This document shows positions 1 to 7,880 of a stretch of 64,000 nt of DNA, in pieces. The stretch lies in NCBI GenBank assembly GCA_038212215.1, contig JBBQUT010000023.1, positions 15,343 to 79,342 on the forward strand, in the 5' to 3' direction. Origin of the DNA: JALZAI01 sp038212215 (lineage in GTDB: Bacteria; Actinomycetota; Actinomycetes; Mycobacteriales; Jatrophihabitantaceae). Under the pieces are notes generated by a model. That model made no database searches, was not told the DNA's origin, and was given only the letters and a program-made list of their open reading frames with translations. Every line of letters starts with the position of its first letter. Within the stretch, counting starts at the first letter, position 1. A program made the position numbers and the translations under genes.

Positions 1-546
1 GGCAAGAAGTACCGCAACTACTCGCTGGGGATGAAGCAACGGCTGGGCCTGGCGGCCGCGTTGCTGCAGCCGCGCGAGCTGCTCGTGCTGGACGAGCCGA
101 CCAACGGCCTCGACCCGCAGGGCACCCGCGAGGTGCGCAAGCTGGTGCGCGAATTCGCGATCGACGGAATGACGGTGCTCGTGTCGAGCCACCTGCTCAG
201 CGAGATCGAGCAGGTGGCCACCCACGTCGGCATGATGGCCGGCGGCCGGCTGGTGCGCCAGGGCACGCTGGCCGAGGTGCTCGCCGACGGCGCTGCACGC
301 ATCCGAGTCACCACTCCCGATCTCGACGCTGCGCACGTGCGGTTGCAGCAGCTGGGCCTTGCGCCGATCACTGTCGACCGCGACAAGCTGACCCTCACCG
401 CGCGTCTCGGCGCCATCGCCACTGAGGACGTCGCCCGTGACCTCGTCGGCGCCGGGGTGCGGCTACAGGGCTTGGCCGTCGACCGTCCCGACCTCGAAGA
501 TCTGTTCGTGTCGATCACCGGGGAAGGCTTCGATGTCCTCCGCTGA
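1..546 (+). CDS. ABC transporter ATP-binding protein, 5'-truncated
   Basis: This is the C-terminal part of an ABC ATPase; its start, Walker A and Q-loop lie before the window. The reading frame is open from base 1. The visible part begins in the ABC signature (YSLGMKQR) and continues through Walker B with its catalytic glutamate (LLVLDEPTNGLDP) and the H-loop histidine (VSSHLL). The remaining ~100 residues resemble the C-terminal region of CcmA/DrrA-type exporters. It overlaps the following permease gene by 14 bp, so the two probably form one two-subunit ABC-2 transporter. Substrate unknown. Confidence 0.9.
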   Translation, partial: GKKYRNYSLGMKQRLGLAAALLQPRELLVLDEPTNGLDPQGTREVRKLVREFAIDGMTVLVSSHLLSEIEQVATHVGMMAGGRLVRQGTLAEVLADGAARIRVTTPDLDAAHVRLQQLGLAPITVDRDKLTLTARLGAIATEDVARDLVGAGVRLQGLAVDRPDLEDLFVSITGEGFDVLR

Positions 547-1414
547 GCACGACGTCGCTGTGGACGTGCCCCAAGCGCACCCGATCCTGGCTCGCCGCCG
601 CGGCGCACTGGTGCGCCAGTACCGCAGCGAGATGCGCCTGCTGCTGACCCGGCGCCGCAACCTGATCCTGCTCGGCGTGCTCGCGATCGTCCCGATCTTC
701 ATCGGCGTTGCGGTCAAGGTGAGTAGTCCGAGCGAAGGCGACGGTCCGGACTTCCTCAACCGGGTCACCGGCAACGGGCTCTTCCTGGTGTTCACCGCGG
801 TCACGGTGGCGATCCCGTTCTTCCTGCCGCTGGTCGTCGGCGTCGTGGCTGGCGATTCGATCGCCGGCGAGGCAGGCCTGGGCACGCTGCGCTACCTGTT
901 GACCGTCCCGATCGGACGGGGTCGGCTACTGGCCGTGAAGGCGCTGGCGCTGGCAAGCTTCACTGCGTTGAGCGTGCTGCTGATCGCGGTGGTCGCGCTG
1001 ATCACCGGTGCGCTGCTGTTCGGCATCCGCGCCCTCGTGCTGCTCTCCGGTGACACGGTCAGTATCGGCGAGGGCCTGCTCCGGACCTTCGGCATCACCG
1101 CCTACGTCGCCGTCGCGCTGTTCGGGCTCGCCGCGGGCGGGCTGTTCGTCTCCACTCTCACCGAGAACGCGATCGCGGCGATGGCCGCAACCGTCAGCAT
1201 TGCGGTGTTTTCGGCGCTGCTGGACGCCGTCCCGCAGCTTTCTTCGATTCACCCGGCCCTGCTGACCGATCACTGGCTCGGGTTCGGTGAGTTGCTGCGC
1301 ACCTCGATCAGCTATACCGACCTCACCCGCTGGAGCGCGATCCACCTCGCCTACGCCGCCGTCTTCCTCAGCCTCGCGTGGGCGCGGCTGACCACGAAGG
1401 ACGTCACCAGCTGA
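533..1414 (+). CDS. ABC-2 type transporter permease
   Basis: A 293-residue integral membrane protein and the probable partner of the ATPase it overlaps. The chosen ATG at 533 has a good ribosome-binding site (GGGGAAGG, 520-527); longer in-frame starts would lie deep inside the ATPase gene. A basic cytoplasmic N-terminus (to about residue 45) is followed by a first membrane segment (NLILLGVLAIVPIFIGVAV), a periplasm-facing loop, and about five further hydrophobic segments. This is the six-helix layout of the ABC-2/NatB class of bacterial ABC permeases. Family placement is secure; the exported substrate cannot be inferred. Confidence 0.85.
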   Translation: MSSAEHDVAVDVPQAHPILARRRGALVRQYRSEMRLLLTRRRNLILLGVLAIVPIFIGVAVKVSSPSEGDGPDFLNRVTGNGLFLVFTAVTVAIPFFLPLVVGVVAGDSIAGEAGLGTLRYLLTVPIGRGRLLAVKALALASFTALSVLLIAVVALITGALLFGIRALVLLSGDTVSIGEGLLRTFGITAYVAVALFGLAAGGLFVSTLTENAIAAMAATVSIAVFSALLDAVPQLSSIHPALLTDHWLGFGELLRTSISYTDLTRWSAIHLAYAAVFLSLAWARLTTKDVTS

Positions 1415-1482
1415 GCTGGCGCTGATTCTCGCGTGCCAGACTGGCTGCGACGATCTTCCGGAGTAGAGGAGGGCAGTGCATC

Positions 1483-1887
1483 ATGGCGCTCGACGAGGAC
1501 ACGGTCCGTCTGGCCAAGGGCGCGAACCTGGCCACCGTGGTGACCCTGATGCCCGACGGGCGGCCGCAGGCATTGCTGACCTGGGTAGACACCGACGGCG
1601 ACAATTTGCTCGTGAACACCGAGCCGATCCGCCAGCGCGCCAAGAACGTCGCCCGTGATCCGCGTATCACCGTGCTGATTCACTCCGCCGACAGTCCCTG
1701 GGACTGGTCCGAAGTACGCGGCCGGGTGGTTGAGACAGTCGACGGTCAGGTGGCACGCGACCACATCGACGAGCTGTCGCGCAAGTACACCGGCAACGAC
1801 TACCAGATGCCGATCGGCCCGAAAGGCCGCATCATTCTCAAGGTCGCGCCCGACAAGGTGAACACGCCGAAGAAGTTGGGCTTCTAG
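1483..1887 (+). CDS. PPOX-class F420-dependent/flavin-binding oxidoreductase family protein
   Basis: A 134-residue split-barrel protein of the pyridoxamine 5'-phosphate oxidase-like family, which in actinobacteria often uses F420 or FMN. Typical features are the N-terminal 'LAKGANLATVVTLMPDGRPQ' strand pair, the 'VNTEPIRQRAKNVARDPRI' segment and the basic C-terminus (KVNTPKKLGF). The length is normal for the family. Start ATG 1483 follows a purine-rich GAGGAGGG site. The gene converges on and overlaps by 4 bp the 3' end of the WS/DGAT gene on the other strand. Cofactor and substrate are not determinable here. Confidence 0.85.
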   Translation: MALDEDTVRLAKGANLATVVTLMPDGRPQALLTWVDTDGDNLLVNTEPIRQRAKNVARDPRITVLIHSADSPWDWSEVRGRVVETVDGQVARDHIDELSRKYTGNDYQMPIGPKGRIILKVAPDKVNTPKKLGF

Positions 1888-3230
1888 CCTCCAACCCAGT
1901 CGCCAACGCTCGACACGAGCCGCTCCAGTTCCCGCACGGCGCAGCTGAGCACGATCTCCGGCTCCGGCACCCGGTGGTCGTCGCACATCAGGCCCAGGAT
2001 CACCGCCCCGTTATAGCTGACGACCGACACCCCCATCCCGATGTTGCCCGACGTCGGTGGCCAGGCGATCGTCCCGCGTACCTGTCGCCCGGCCAGTTCG
2101 ACCGGACGCCTCGGCCCTGGGACATTCGTGATGATGACCGAACCCTTGCTGGCGAACATGCCGACGAAAAGCTGCTCGATCCGCTCGGGCGTGCGCCCGA
2201 CCAGATCGAGCACGCCGAAGGTGACTGCACCCTCGGGGGAATGCTTGATGCTCACCGTACGGCGACGCACCTCTGCGAGCCGCTCGTCCGGATCGTCGAT
2301 CGATACGGGCAGATCGAGGTAGGCGAGGCCGAATCGGTTGCCGAGGTCGACCGGCAGCGGCTCGTCGAGCGGGCGCAGGTTCACCGGCAGGATCGCGCGC
2401 ACGTCCCTGGCCGCCCCGTCCTCCTTGGCGAGGTAGGCCCGCAGCCCACCGCCCACCGCGCTGAGCACGACGTCATTCACCGTCACCCCGTTGCGGTGCG
2501 CAGCATTTCGCACTGCCGACAACGACACCGGCTCGCTCCACAGCACACTTTTGCGCAGTTCAACCGATCCATGCAGCGACGTATGATTGTCCGGCGTCAA
2601 GGTCAGCACCTTGGCCAACGCTCGCGCGCCAGCCACACCCTGTCCCATGAGATCGACGATGCGCGCCGGGTGGACGGCCGTGTGCACAAGGCTTTCTCCG
2701 GCGTGCACCAGCGTGGACACGACGCTGGGATGCTCGACGTTGTCGTCGACGTCGGCATGGGCGGCGTCCTCGACGTCGTCGGTGAGCGACAGCATGACCC
2801 GGGCGAGTGCCATGCCGTCGGCGATGCAGTGATGGATGCGCAGGACGATGGCGCTTCCTTCGCCGCGGTAGCCGTCCAGCATGTGCAGCTCCCATAGCGG
2901 TCGGTTGCTCGGCAGCGACCGGTGGATCAGGCCGCTGACGAAACGCTGCAGGTCGCGCTGGCTGCCCGGCGCGGGCAGCCGCCCATGGTGCAGGTGCTCC
3001 TCGAGCGCGAAGGACTCGACGTCTTCCCACCAGCAGAGGCCGGGGAACTCGATGACGCGCTGCGAGAAGCGCGGATAGCGCGCGATGAGGCGGTGCTCGA
3101 GAAGCTCGCGTACGGCGTCCCAGTTGAGCTGCTCGTCGAACCACATCACCGAGGTGACGATCATCTGGTTGTTCGGACGATCCATGTGCAGCCACGCAGC
3201 ATCGCCGGGGCGCATCCGGTGGCGGCTCAT
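1884..3230 (-). CDS. WS/DGAT-family wax ester synthase/diacylglycerol acyltransferase (copy 1)
   Basis: A 448-residue acyltransferase of the bifunctional wax ester synthase/acyl-CoA:diacylglycerol acyltransferase family, which makes triacylglycerol or wax-ester storage lipids at the membrane. The catalytic HHxxxDG motif is intact (HHCIADG, residues 133-139) and is preceded by the family's PLWE motif (111-114). The length matches actinobacterial members. Its start codon overlaps the stop of the second WS/DGAT gene by 4 bp, so the two are translationally coupled. Whether it acts on diacylglycerol, alcohols or another acceptor is unknown. Confidence 0.9.
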   Translation of the reverse strand: MSRHRMRPGDAAWLHMDRPNNQMIVTSVMWFDEQLNWDAVRELLEHRLIARYPRFSQRVIEFPGLCWWEDVESFALEEHLHHGRLPAPGSQRDLQRFVSGLIHRSLPSNRPLWELHMLDGYRGEGSAIVLRIHHCIADGMALARVMLSLTDDVEDAAHADVDDNVEHPSVVSTLVHAGESLVHTAVHPARIVDLMGQGVAGARALAKVLTLTPDNHTSLHGSVELRKSVLWSEPVSLSAVRNAAHRNGVTVNDVVLSAVGGGLRAYLAKEDGAARDVRAILPVNLRPLDEPLPVDLGNRFGLAYLDLPVSIDDPDERLAEVRRRTVSIKHSPEGAVTFGVLDLVGRTPERIEQLFVGMFASKGSVIITNVPGPRRPVELAGRQVRGTIAWPPTSGNIGMGVSVVSYNGAVILGLMCDDHRVPEPEIVLSCAVRELERLVSSVGDWVGG

Positions 3231-4639
3231 CGCGCAGTCCGCGCGTGGGCGTCGGCAACGGCGACGAGCTCGGCCAATCCGCGCTCCACCCCGTCACGCA
3301 TGACCGCAACATCGGGCATCGACTCCGGGTCGCTCGTGATCCCCAGATACAGCCGGCCGTCGTAGGAGGTCACGGCGGTCGCGAGCCGCACGTGGTTGGC
3401 GATCGGCACATAGGGATAGTTCGCGAGCATCCGCGCGCCGAGTGCATACAGCGGACGTCGCGGACCGGGGACGTTGGTCACTATGGTCGCCAGGGATCGT
3501 TGCGGCAGGCGAAAGGCTGCGTGCAGGCCGAGGGCCAGCAGTGGCGGTGGAATCAGATCGGCCACCTCGCTCAGCAGCACGCCCGCCTGCGCCTCGTGCG
3601 AGCTCTTCAGTTGCGCAATCCGGGTGACGACCGCGCTGTAACGTGACTGCGGATCGGCGAACTCGACCGGCAGATCGGCGAACACGGCCGAGACCTCATT
3701 ATTCATCGGCAGACCGCCCTGCCCCCCGGCGCTGTCCGCGGTCCGGACCGAAACCGGCACCATGCACCGGACCAGGTGCTCGGTGGTCGCGGTGCCGCGC
3801 TGCTCGAATAGAGCACGCAGCCCCGAGGCCACCATTGCGAGGACGACATCGTTGATCGTCCCGCCGAAGGCCGCCCGAACCACGGCGACGTCGGACAGGC
3901 GGGCTTCGGCGACGCAGAACTGCCGCTGCGCGGTGAGCGAACCGTTCAGGCCAGAACGCGGCCCCGGTCGCAGCGCGCGGAGGTACCCGCCGAGCCCACG
4001 TGCAGCGCCGACAAGTTCGCGTCCGGACCGGTCAGGACGCAGCATCGCGCGAACGAGCCTGCTGATCGCGAGGTTGCGCGCGCGAGCCTGTTGATGAGCA
4101 GCCGAGCGGAGCAGCGTCCCGGCCCTCGGCTGCGATTCCGGCACCCAGTGATCGGCGGCCGGAAGCGGCGCGTTCGGGCTCTCGTCGAAGATCCGGTTGA
4201 GCATCGCGATCCCGCTGAGGCCGTCGGACATGCTGTGGTGAATCTTGAACACGAGCGCCCAGCGTCCGCGTGCGAGACCGTCCACAACCCAGATCTGCCA
4301 GAGCGGGCGCTCGGGGTCCAGGCGCGTCGACATGAGCTGGCCGACGAACTCGGTCAGCTCCTCCGTCCCGCCCGGTCTCGCGAGGACTGCGGCATGAACG
4401 TGGCGGCGCACGTCGAAATCGGGGTCGTCGACCCATAGCGGTCGCCCCACGCCGAACGGCACGGCGCGCATCCGCTGCCGCATCCGCGGCAGCAGATGAA
4501 TCTTGTGACGGAACAAGTGCAAGATCGCATCCAGTCCCGGCGCGGGGCCGGAGAACACTGCGGCGCTCGCGATCGCAAGCGCTGCGTCGGTGTCCTCCAG
4601 TTCGCCGAACGCAGCATCGAGCGCGCTCATTCGCTCCAT
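3227..4639 (-). CDS. WS/DGAT-family wax ester synthase/diacylglycerol acyltransferase (copy 2)
   Basis: A 470-residue WS/DGAT paralogue, first gene of the two-gene acyltransferase operon. It starts with the typical 'MERMSALDAAF' sequence; ATG 4639 is preceded by GGAAGAGG at a good distance, so I prefer it to the in-frame start 24 bp upstream. The catalytic motif is intact (HHSMSDG, 134-140) with RPLW at 111-114. The two copies are clearly divergent, so this is an old pair rather than a recent duplication, and different acceptor preferences are likely. Confidence 0.9.
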   Translation of the reverse strand: MERMSALDAAFGELEDTDAALAIASAAVFSGPAPGLDAILHLFRHKIHLLPRMRQRMRAVPFGVGRPLWVDDPDFDVRRHVHAAVLARPGGTEELTEFVGQLMSTRLDPERPLWQIWVVDGLARGRWALVFKIHHSMSDGLSGIAMLNRIFDESPNAPLPAADHWVPESQPRAGTLLRSAAHQQARARNLAISRLVRAMLRPDRSGRELVGAARGLGGYLRALRPGPRSGLNGSLTAQRQFCVAEARLSDVAVVRAAFGGTINDVVLAMVASGLRALFEQRGTATTEHLVRCMVPVSVRTADSAGGQGGLPMNNEVSAVFADLPVEFADPQSRYSAVVTRIAQLKSSHEAQAGVLLSEVADLIPPPLLALGLHAAFRLPQRSLATIVTNVPGPRRPLYALGARMLANYPYVPIANHVRLATAVTSYDGRLYLGITSDPESMPDVAVMRDGVERGLAELVAVADAHARTAR

Positions 4640-4778
4640 CAGACCTCTTCCTGCCAAGCACAACCCGACATCCGGGTCACGGCGTATACCTCCACCGTCG
4701 CGCGTCAGGCCTCCGGGGGATAGAGACCTCGGACCCGACCCCGGTCGACCGCGAGCGGCTATGCCCGGCTCCGCTGAT

Positions 4779-5462
4779 TCAGGATTGTCGAGCGTTCGCG
4801 GCGGTCAGTGCGGCGGCCACGACGATGTTGCTCGTGCTGGTATCGCCTTGTTCGTATTCGCAGGTGACAAGGACGAGATCGGGTGCCGTCTTCGTGCAGC
4901 GGGGAACAATGAGGTTGCCGGACTTCGGTGAGACACCGATAGCGCAGACCTGGTAGCTCAGCTCGCCCGCCGAGGTCGTCACGGTGATGGCATCACCCGC
5001 GCGGGCGGCATTGAGCATCGTGAACGCGCAGACGTGGTAGTGGCAGGCGTGGCCATAGATGTAGCTGGTGCCGGCGGAGGGTGCGCTGGGATACGCGGAT
5101 TGGATGATCCAGGCAGCGGTCAGCCAATCCTGGGCCGAGTCATGTGGGGGATCGATGGGCTCTGCGCTGCCACCGGCATGCACGACGGCAGGCAGCGGAG
5201 CGACCGGGGCGCGGATGATCGTGCGAGCGGTGCTGACGAGGAGCTCGAAAGGGCCGCGGTCGGACGGGCTCAAGGAGCCGCTGACATTGCGCGAAGGTCC
5301 ACCTGAACGCGCCGAAGTGCCGGCGCCGGTGCGCCCGGCTGGTTCCGAGCTCGAGTGCGGAATTGGGCTCGTCTCGGTGGCAGTGACGGTCTGGCACCCC
5401 ACCGTCGCTGACGAGACAACCGCAACTGCCGCACCGGCTAGCAGAGCTCTGGCCGCCCTCAC
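4779..5462 (-). CDS. class F-like sortase with N-terminal lipobox-like signal
   Basis: A 227-residue predicted exported transpeptidase. The N-terminus is a signal sequence ending in a lipobox-like Cys23 (TVGC), followed by a Ser/Pro/Gly-rich linker to about residue 75. The catalytic domain shows the sortase His (YGH, His138) and Cys (LVTC, Cys201). The Arg normally found a little after the cysteine is not evident; the segment ends SNIVVAAAL instead. Four more cysteines (140, 145, 173, 189) could form disulfides. GTG start overlaps the upstream stop (GTGA). Last gene of the MarR-small protein-sortase operon. Sortase assignment is firm; activity and lipidation are less so. Confidence 0.8.
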   Translation of the reverse strand: MRAARALLAGAAVAVVSSATVGCQTVTATETSPIPHSSSEPAGRTGAGTSARSGGPSRNVSGSLSPSDRGPFELLVSTARTIIRAPVAPLPAVVHAGGSAEPIDPPHDSAQDWLTAAWIIQSAYPSAPSAGTSYIYGHACHYHVCAFTMLNAARAGDAITVTTSAGELSYQVCAIGVSPKSGNLIVPRCTKTAPDLVLVTCEYEQGDTSTSNIVVAAALTAANARQS

Positions 5463-5728
5463 CGCCGCCGGCGGCGTGGGACGAGCAACACAACGCCGCC
5501 CGCGAGCGCGGCCGCGCCCGCCCCCAGCAAACTAGCGCTGCGACCGGTTGCGTTGCTCGGTCGGTCGTCACCGGTAAGCCCGGGCGGAGGGACAAACGGC
5601 GGGTGAACGTGGCACGACGCCGTGTGCTCGGGGGATCCGCTCGTTTCGCGGCACCACTTAGCAGGGCCACCAGACCCAGTGGCTCTCGCAGAAGTGAACG
5701 AGCGGGCCACTCGAGCGACGAACCTCAT
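5459..5728 (-). CDS. small tail-anchored protein in sortase operon
   Basis: An 89-residue ORF whose ATG overlaps the MarR stop (ATGA) and whose TGA overlaps the sortase start (GTGA). These double 4-bp couplings are the main argument that it is translated. The first ~45 residues show no signal peptide. Then come a Pro-rich stretch (PPFVPPPG), a hydrophobic segment (LLGAGAAALAGGVVLLV) and a final run of five arginines: the hydrophobic-plus-basic tail of a sortase substrate or of a tail-anchored membrane protein. No clear LPxTG-type motif precedes it. Function unknown; it may be the sortase's substrate or a remnant of one. Confidence 0.5.
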   Translation of the reverse strand: MRFVARVARSFTSARATGSGGPAKWCRETSGSPEHTASCHVHPPFVPPPGLTGDDRPSNATGRSASLLGAGAAALAGGVVLLVPRRRRR

Positions 5729-6249
5729 TCCCGCGCGTTGCCTCGCCGTCGATCTGGCCGCTCGCCGGCGACCTCTGTCACGAACACTTCACTCGGCTCT
5801 TCATCCTGCACGCGAGCGGCGTGGGCATCGGCCAGTGCACCCATCGTGACAGCTGCCGAGGCCACCTCGTCTGCGGACACAACGCCGAGCAGGTACTTGC
5901 GCAACGCATCCCGGTACAGCCGAGTGGCCTTCTCCGCCATGACCAGCCCATCAGCGGTCAGCGCCGCGTGGACTACCCGCCGGTCGTTCGCCGAACTGCG
6001 CCGGTCAATCAGACCCTCACGGGCCATTCGATCTGCCAACTTGGTAAACCCGCCCGAGGTCATCGATACCTCTCGCGCGAGCACGCTCATCGGGCTGCGC
6101 TGACCCTCCGCGTGCAGCAATGAGTGCAACACGACGAACCATTGCGCCGACACCCCCGAATCTTCGAGGATTTGACCAACGCGCTGCTCAGTCCACCGCA
6201 CCCCCGAGGTGATGCTTCGCCAATGATCAACGAGATCCTCATCGCGCAT
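5725..6249 (-). CDS. MarR-family transcriptional regulator
   Basis: A 174-residue winged-helix repressor. The central region carries the MarR DNA-binding module: 'SPMSVLAREVSMTSGGFTKLADRMAREGLIDRR' corresponds to helices 3-4, followed by the wing containing DRR (ANDRRVVHAAL). I chose ATG 6249 because residues upstream in the longer frame do not look like MarR sequence; in-frame GTG codons 15-36 bp upstream are possible starts. It heads the operon with the small membrane protein and sortase and may regulate it. A ligand cannot be predicted. Confidence 0.85.
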   Translation of the reverse strand: MRDEDLVDHWRSITSGVRWTEQRVGQILEDSGVSAQWFVVLHSLLHAEGQRSPMSVLAREVSMTSGGFTKLADRMAREGLIDRRSSANDRRVVHAALTADGLVMAEKATRLYRDALRKYLLGVVSADEVASAAVTMGALADAHAARVQDEEPSEVFVTEVAGERPDRRRGNARE

Positions 6250-6367
6250 CTCCGAACCCGACACAGCGCTCACCGTAACGGTCACACACTTGCACCGACC
6301 AGCACGTCTACGGTGCAATTGCCCGAGTCGTCCAGCCGGCGGCAGCGCCACGGAGCAGGCGAATGAA

Positions 6368-7858
6368 TCAACGCACGCCGTCCCAAAAACTCAGTCGCTC
6401 GGCGTTCGGACGCTGCTCGATCCGCATCCCCTCGCCGCCGAAGATTGCTGTGGTGCGCATGTCCGGCTCGTAGCGCGCCCATCCCGGGTCGGTATCGGTG
6501 ATGAACCGGACCCAGCTCGCATGCATGACATCGGCGACGGCTTGCACGGCACCGGATCCGAGAAGCGCAGTGGCGTCCGGGGTGTCCAGGGTGTCGAAGA
6601 CGAACGGGACCTCGGTGGCGTGGGCCGCACCCAGAATCCCGTTGCACGCCGTGGAGCGGTGGTCGAAGCGATACATCCACGTCGTGCTGTCAGCACCGCG
6701 GGCCTCGGCGACACGAACCGCCGGGACGGTGAAGAACCAATCGGTGACGATCGCCGCCAGGGTGTCACCGGGCGACGCACCCGGCGCCGCGTAGGTCGCG
6801 AAGGCGGCGCGGCCGTCGACCCCGTAGGCCGTGGCAGCGGCAACCGCGGACGGCTTGTCGATGAGCCCGATGACCCCAGCTGCGACCAGGAACAGGCGTG
6901 CTTCCTCGGCGGTGCTGCCGGTCAGCAGCGCGATGTCGCGCCCGCTACCCTCCGCGATCGACTCGAGCGGTGCCCGCGTGAGCACCTCGCCGTCGACGGT
7001 CGGCATGAACGGCAGCAGGCTCAGGGCGAGCTCGCCCCACTTGGCCGGATCGGGCGCGGTCTGCACCTCGTTGGTCAGCTTCGCCGCTGCCGCATACACC
7101 AGCTCGGGGGCCTGGGTCGCTATCGCTGCCCATGTCGGTTGCACGCCGAGTGCCTCGGCGAGCAATGCGGTGACCTTGGCCGCGATGCGCGGGGACATGG
7201 TGTGCGCGCCTGCTCCGCTCTGTGTGATCGCCGCACGGAACAGACCCCGCGCGCGCGGCATCGAGAGCAGTGTCGTGACACTCATCGCGCCGGCTGATTC
7301 ACCACCGACCGTCACCTTGCTCGGGTCGCCGCCAAAGGACGCCACGTTGTCCTGCACCCAGCGCAACGCCGCAATCTGGTCAAGCAGCCCGACATTGCTC
7401 GTGCCGTCCTCGGTGTACAGGAACCCCTCTGCCTGCAGGCGATAGTTGATGCTTACGCAGACGATGCCGTCGCGGGCAAACGCCGAGCCGCGATACGCAG
7501 CGACCGAGCCCGAGCCGTTCATGAAGGACCCGCCGTGAATCCAGACGAACACCGGTAGCCCGGCCGCGCCTGGGTCCGGCGTCCACACGTTCAGGTTCAG
7601 GCAGTCCTTACCCGCGATCACCACTTCAGGAAGTAACGCCTGGTATTGCGGCGGATAGGCATCCTTGGGAACAGTGGCTCCGTAGGTTGTGGCGTCTCGG
7701 ACGCCCTCCCAGCTCGGTGCCGGGGCCGGTGGCTGCATGCGTAGCTCGCCGAACGGCGGCGCGGCGTAGGGCACTCCCAGATACGCGGCGACCCCGTGGT
7801 CGATCGTGCCACGCAGTTCGCCCTGCACGACCCGCACGTTCGGTGCTACCTCACTCAT
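6368..7858 (-). CDS. carboxylesterase/lipase family protein (type B esterase)
   Basis: A 496-residue alpha/beta-hydrolase of the carboxylesterase type B family, which hydrolyses carboxylic esters. The nucleophile elbow is GESAG with Ser188; the likely acid is Glu318 or Glu319 (STAEEARLF) and the base His413 (AAHATEVPF). The oxyanion-hole region (VWIHGGSF) and the DCLNLNVW signature are present, so the enzyme looks complete and active. There is no signal peptide, implying a cytoplasmic location. ATG 7858 has a good GGGAGG ribosome-binding site. Natural substrate unknown. Confidence 0.92.
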   Translation of the reverse strand: MSEVAPNVRVVQGELRGTIDHGVAAYLGVPYAAPPFGELRMQPPAPAPSWEGVRDATTYGATVPKDAYPPQYQALLPEVVIAGKDCLNLNVWTPDPGAAGLPVFVWIHGGSFMNGSGSVAAYRGSAFARDGIVCVSINYRLQAEGFLYTEDGTSNVGLLDQIAALRWVQDNVASFGGDPSKVTVGGESAGAMSVTTLLSMPRARGLFRAAITQSGAGAHTMSPRIAAKVTALLAEALGVQPTWAAIATQAPELVYAAAAKLTNEVQTAPDPAKWGELALSLLPFMPTVDGEVLTRAPLESIAEGSGRDIALLTGSTAEEARLFLVAAGVIGLIDKPSAVAAATAYGVDGRAAFATYAAPGASPGDTLAAIVTDWFFTVPAVRVAEARGADSTTWMYRFDHRSTACNGILGAAHATEVPFVFDTLDTPDATALLGSGAVQAVADVMHASWVRFITDTDPGWARYEPDMRTTAIFGGEGMRIEQRPNAERLSFWDGVR

Positions 7859-7880
7859 TTCGCGCCTCCCGGCAAGCTCG

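Noticed and set aside
1974..2897. 307-codon plus-strand ORF opposite the WS/DGAT gene
   Set aside because: It is the complementary shadow of a strong coding frame with HHxxxDG; its translation is Arg/His-rich and low in structure, as expected of antisense high-GC frames.
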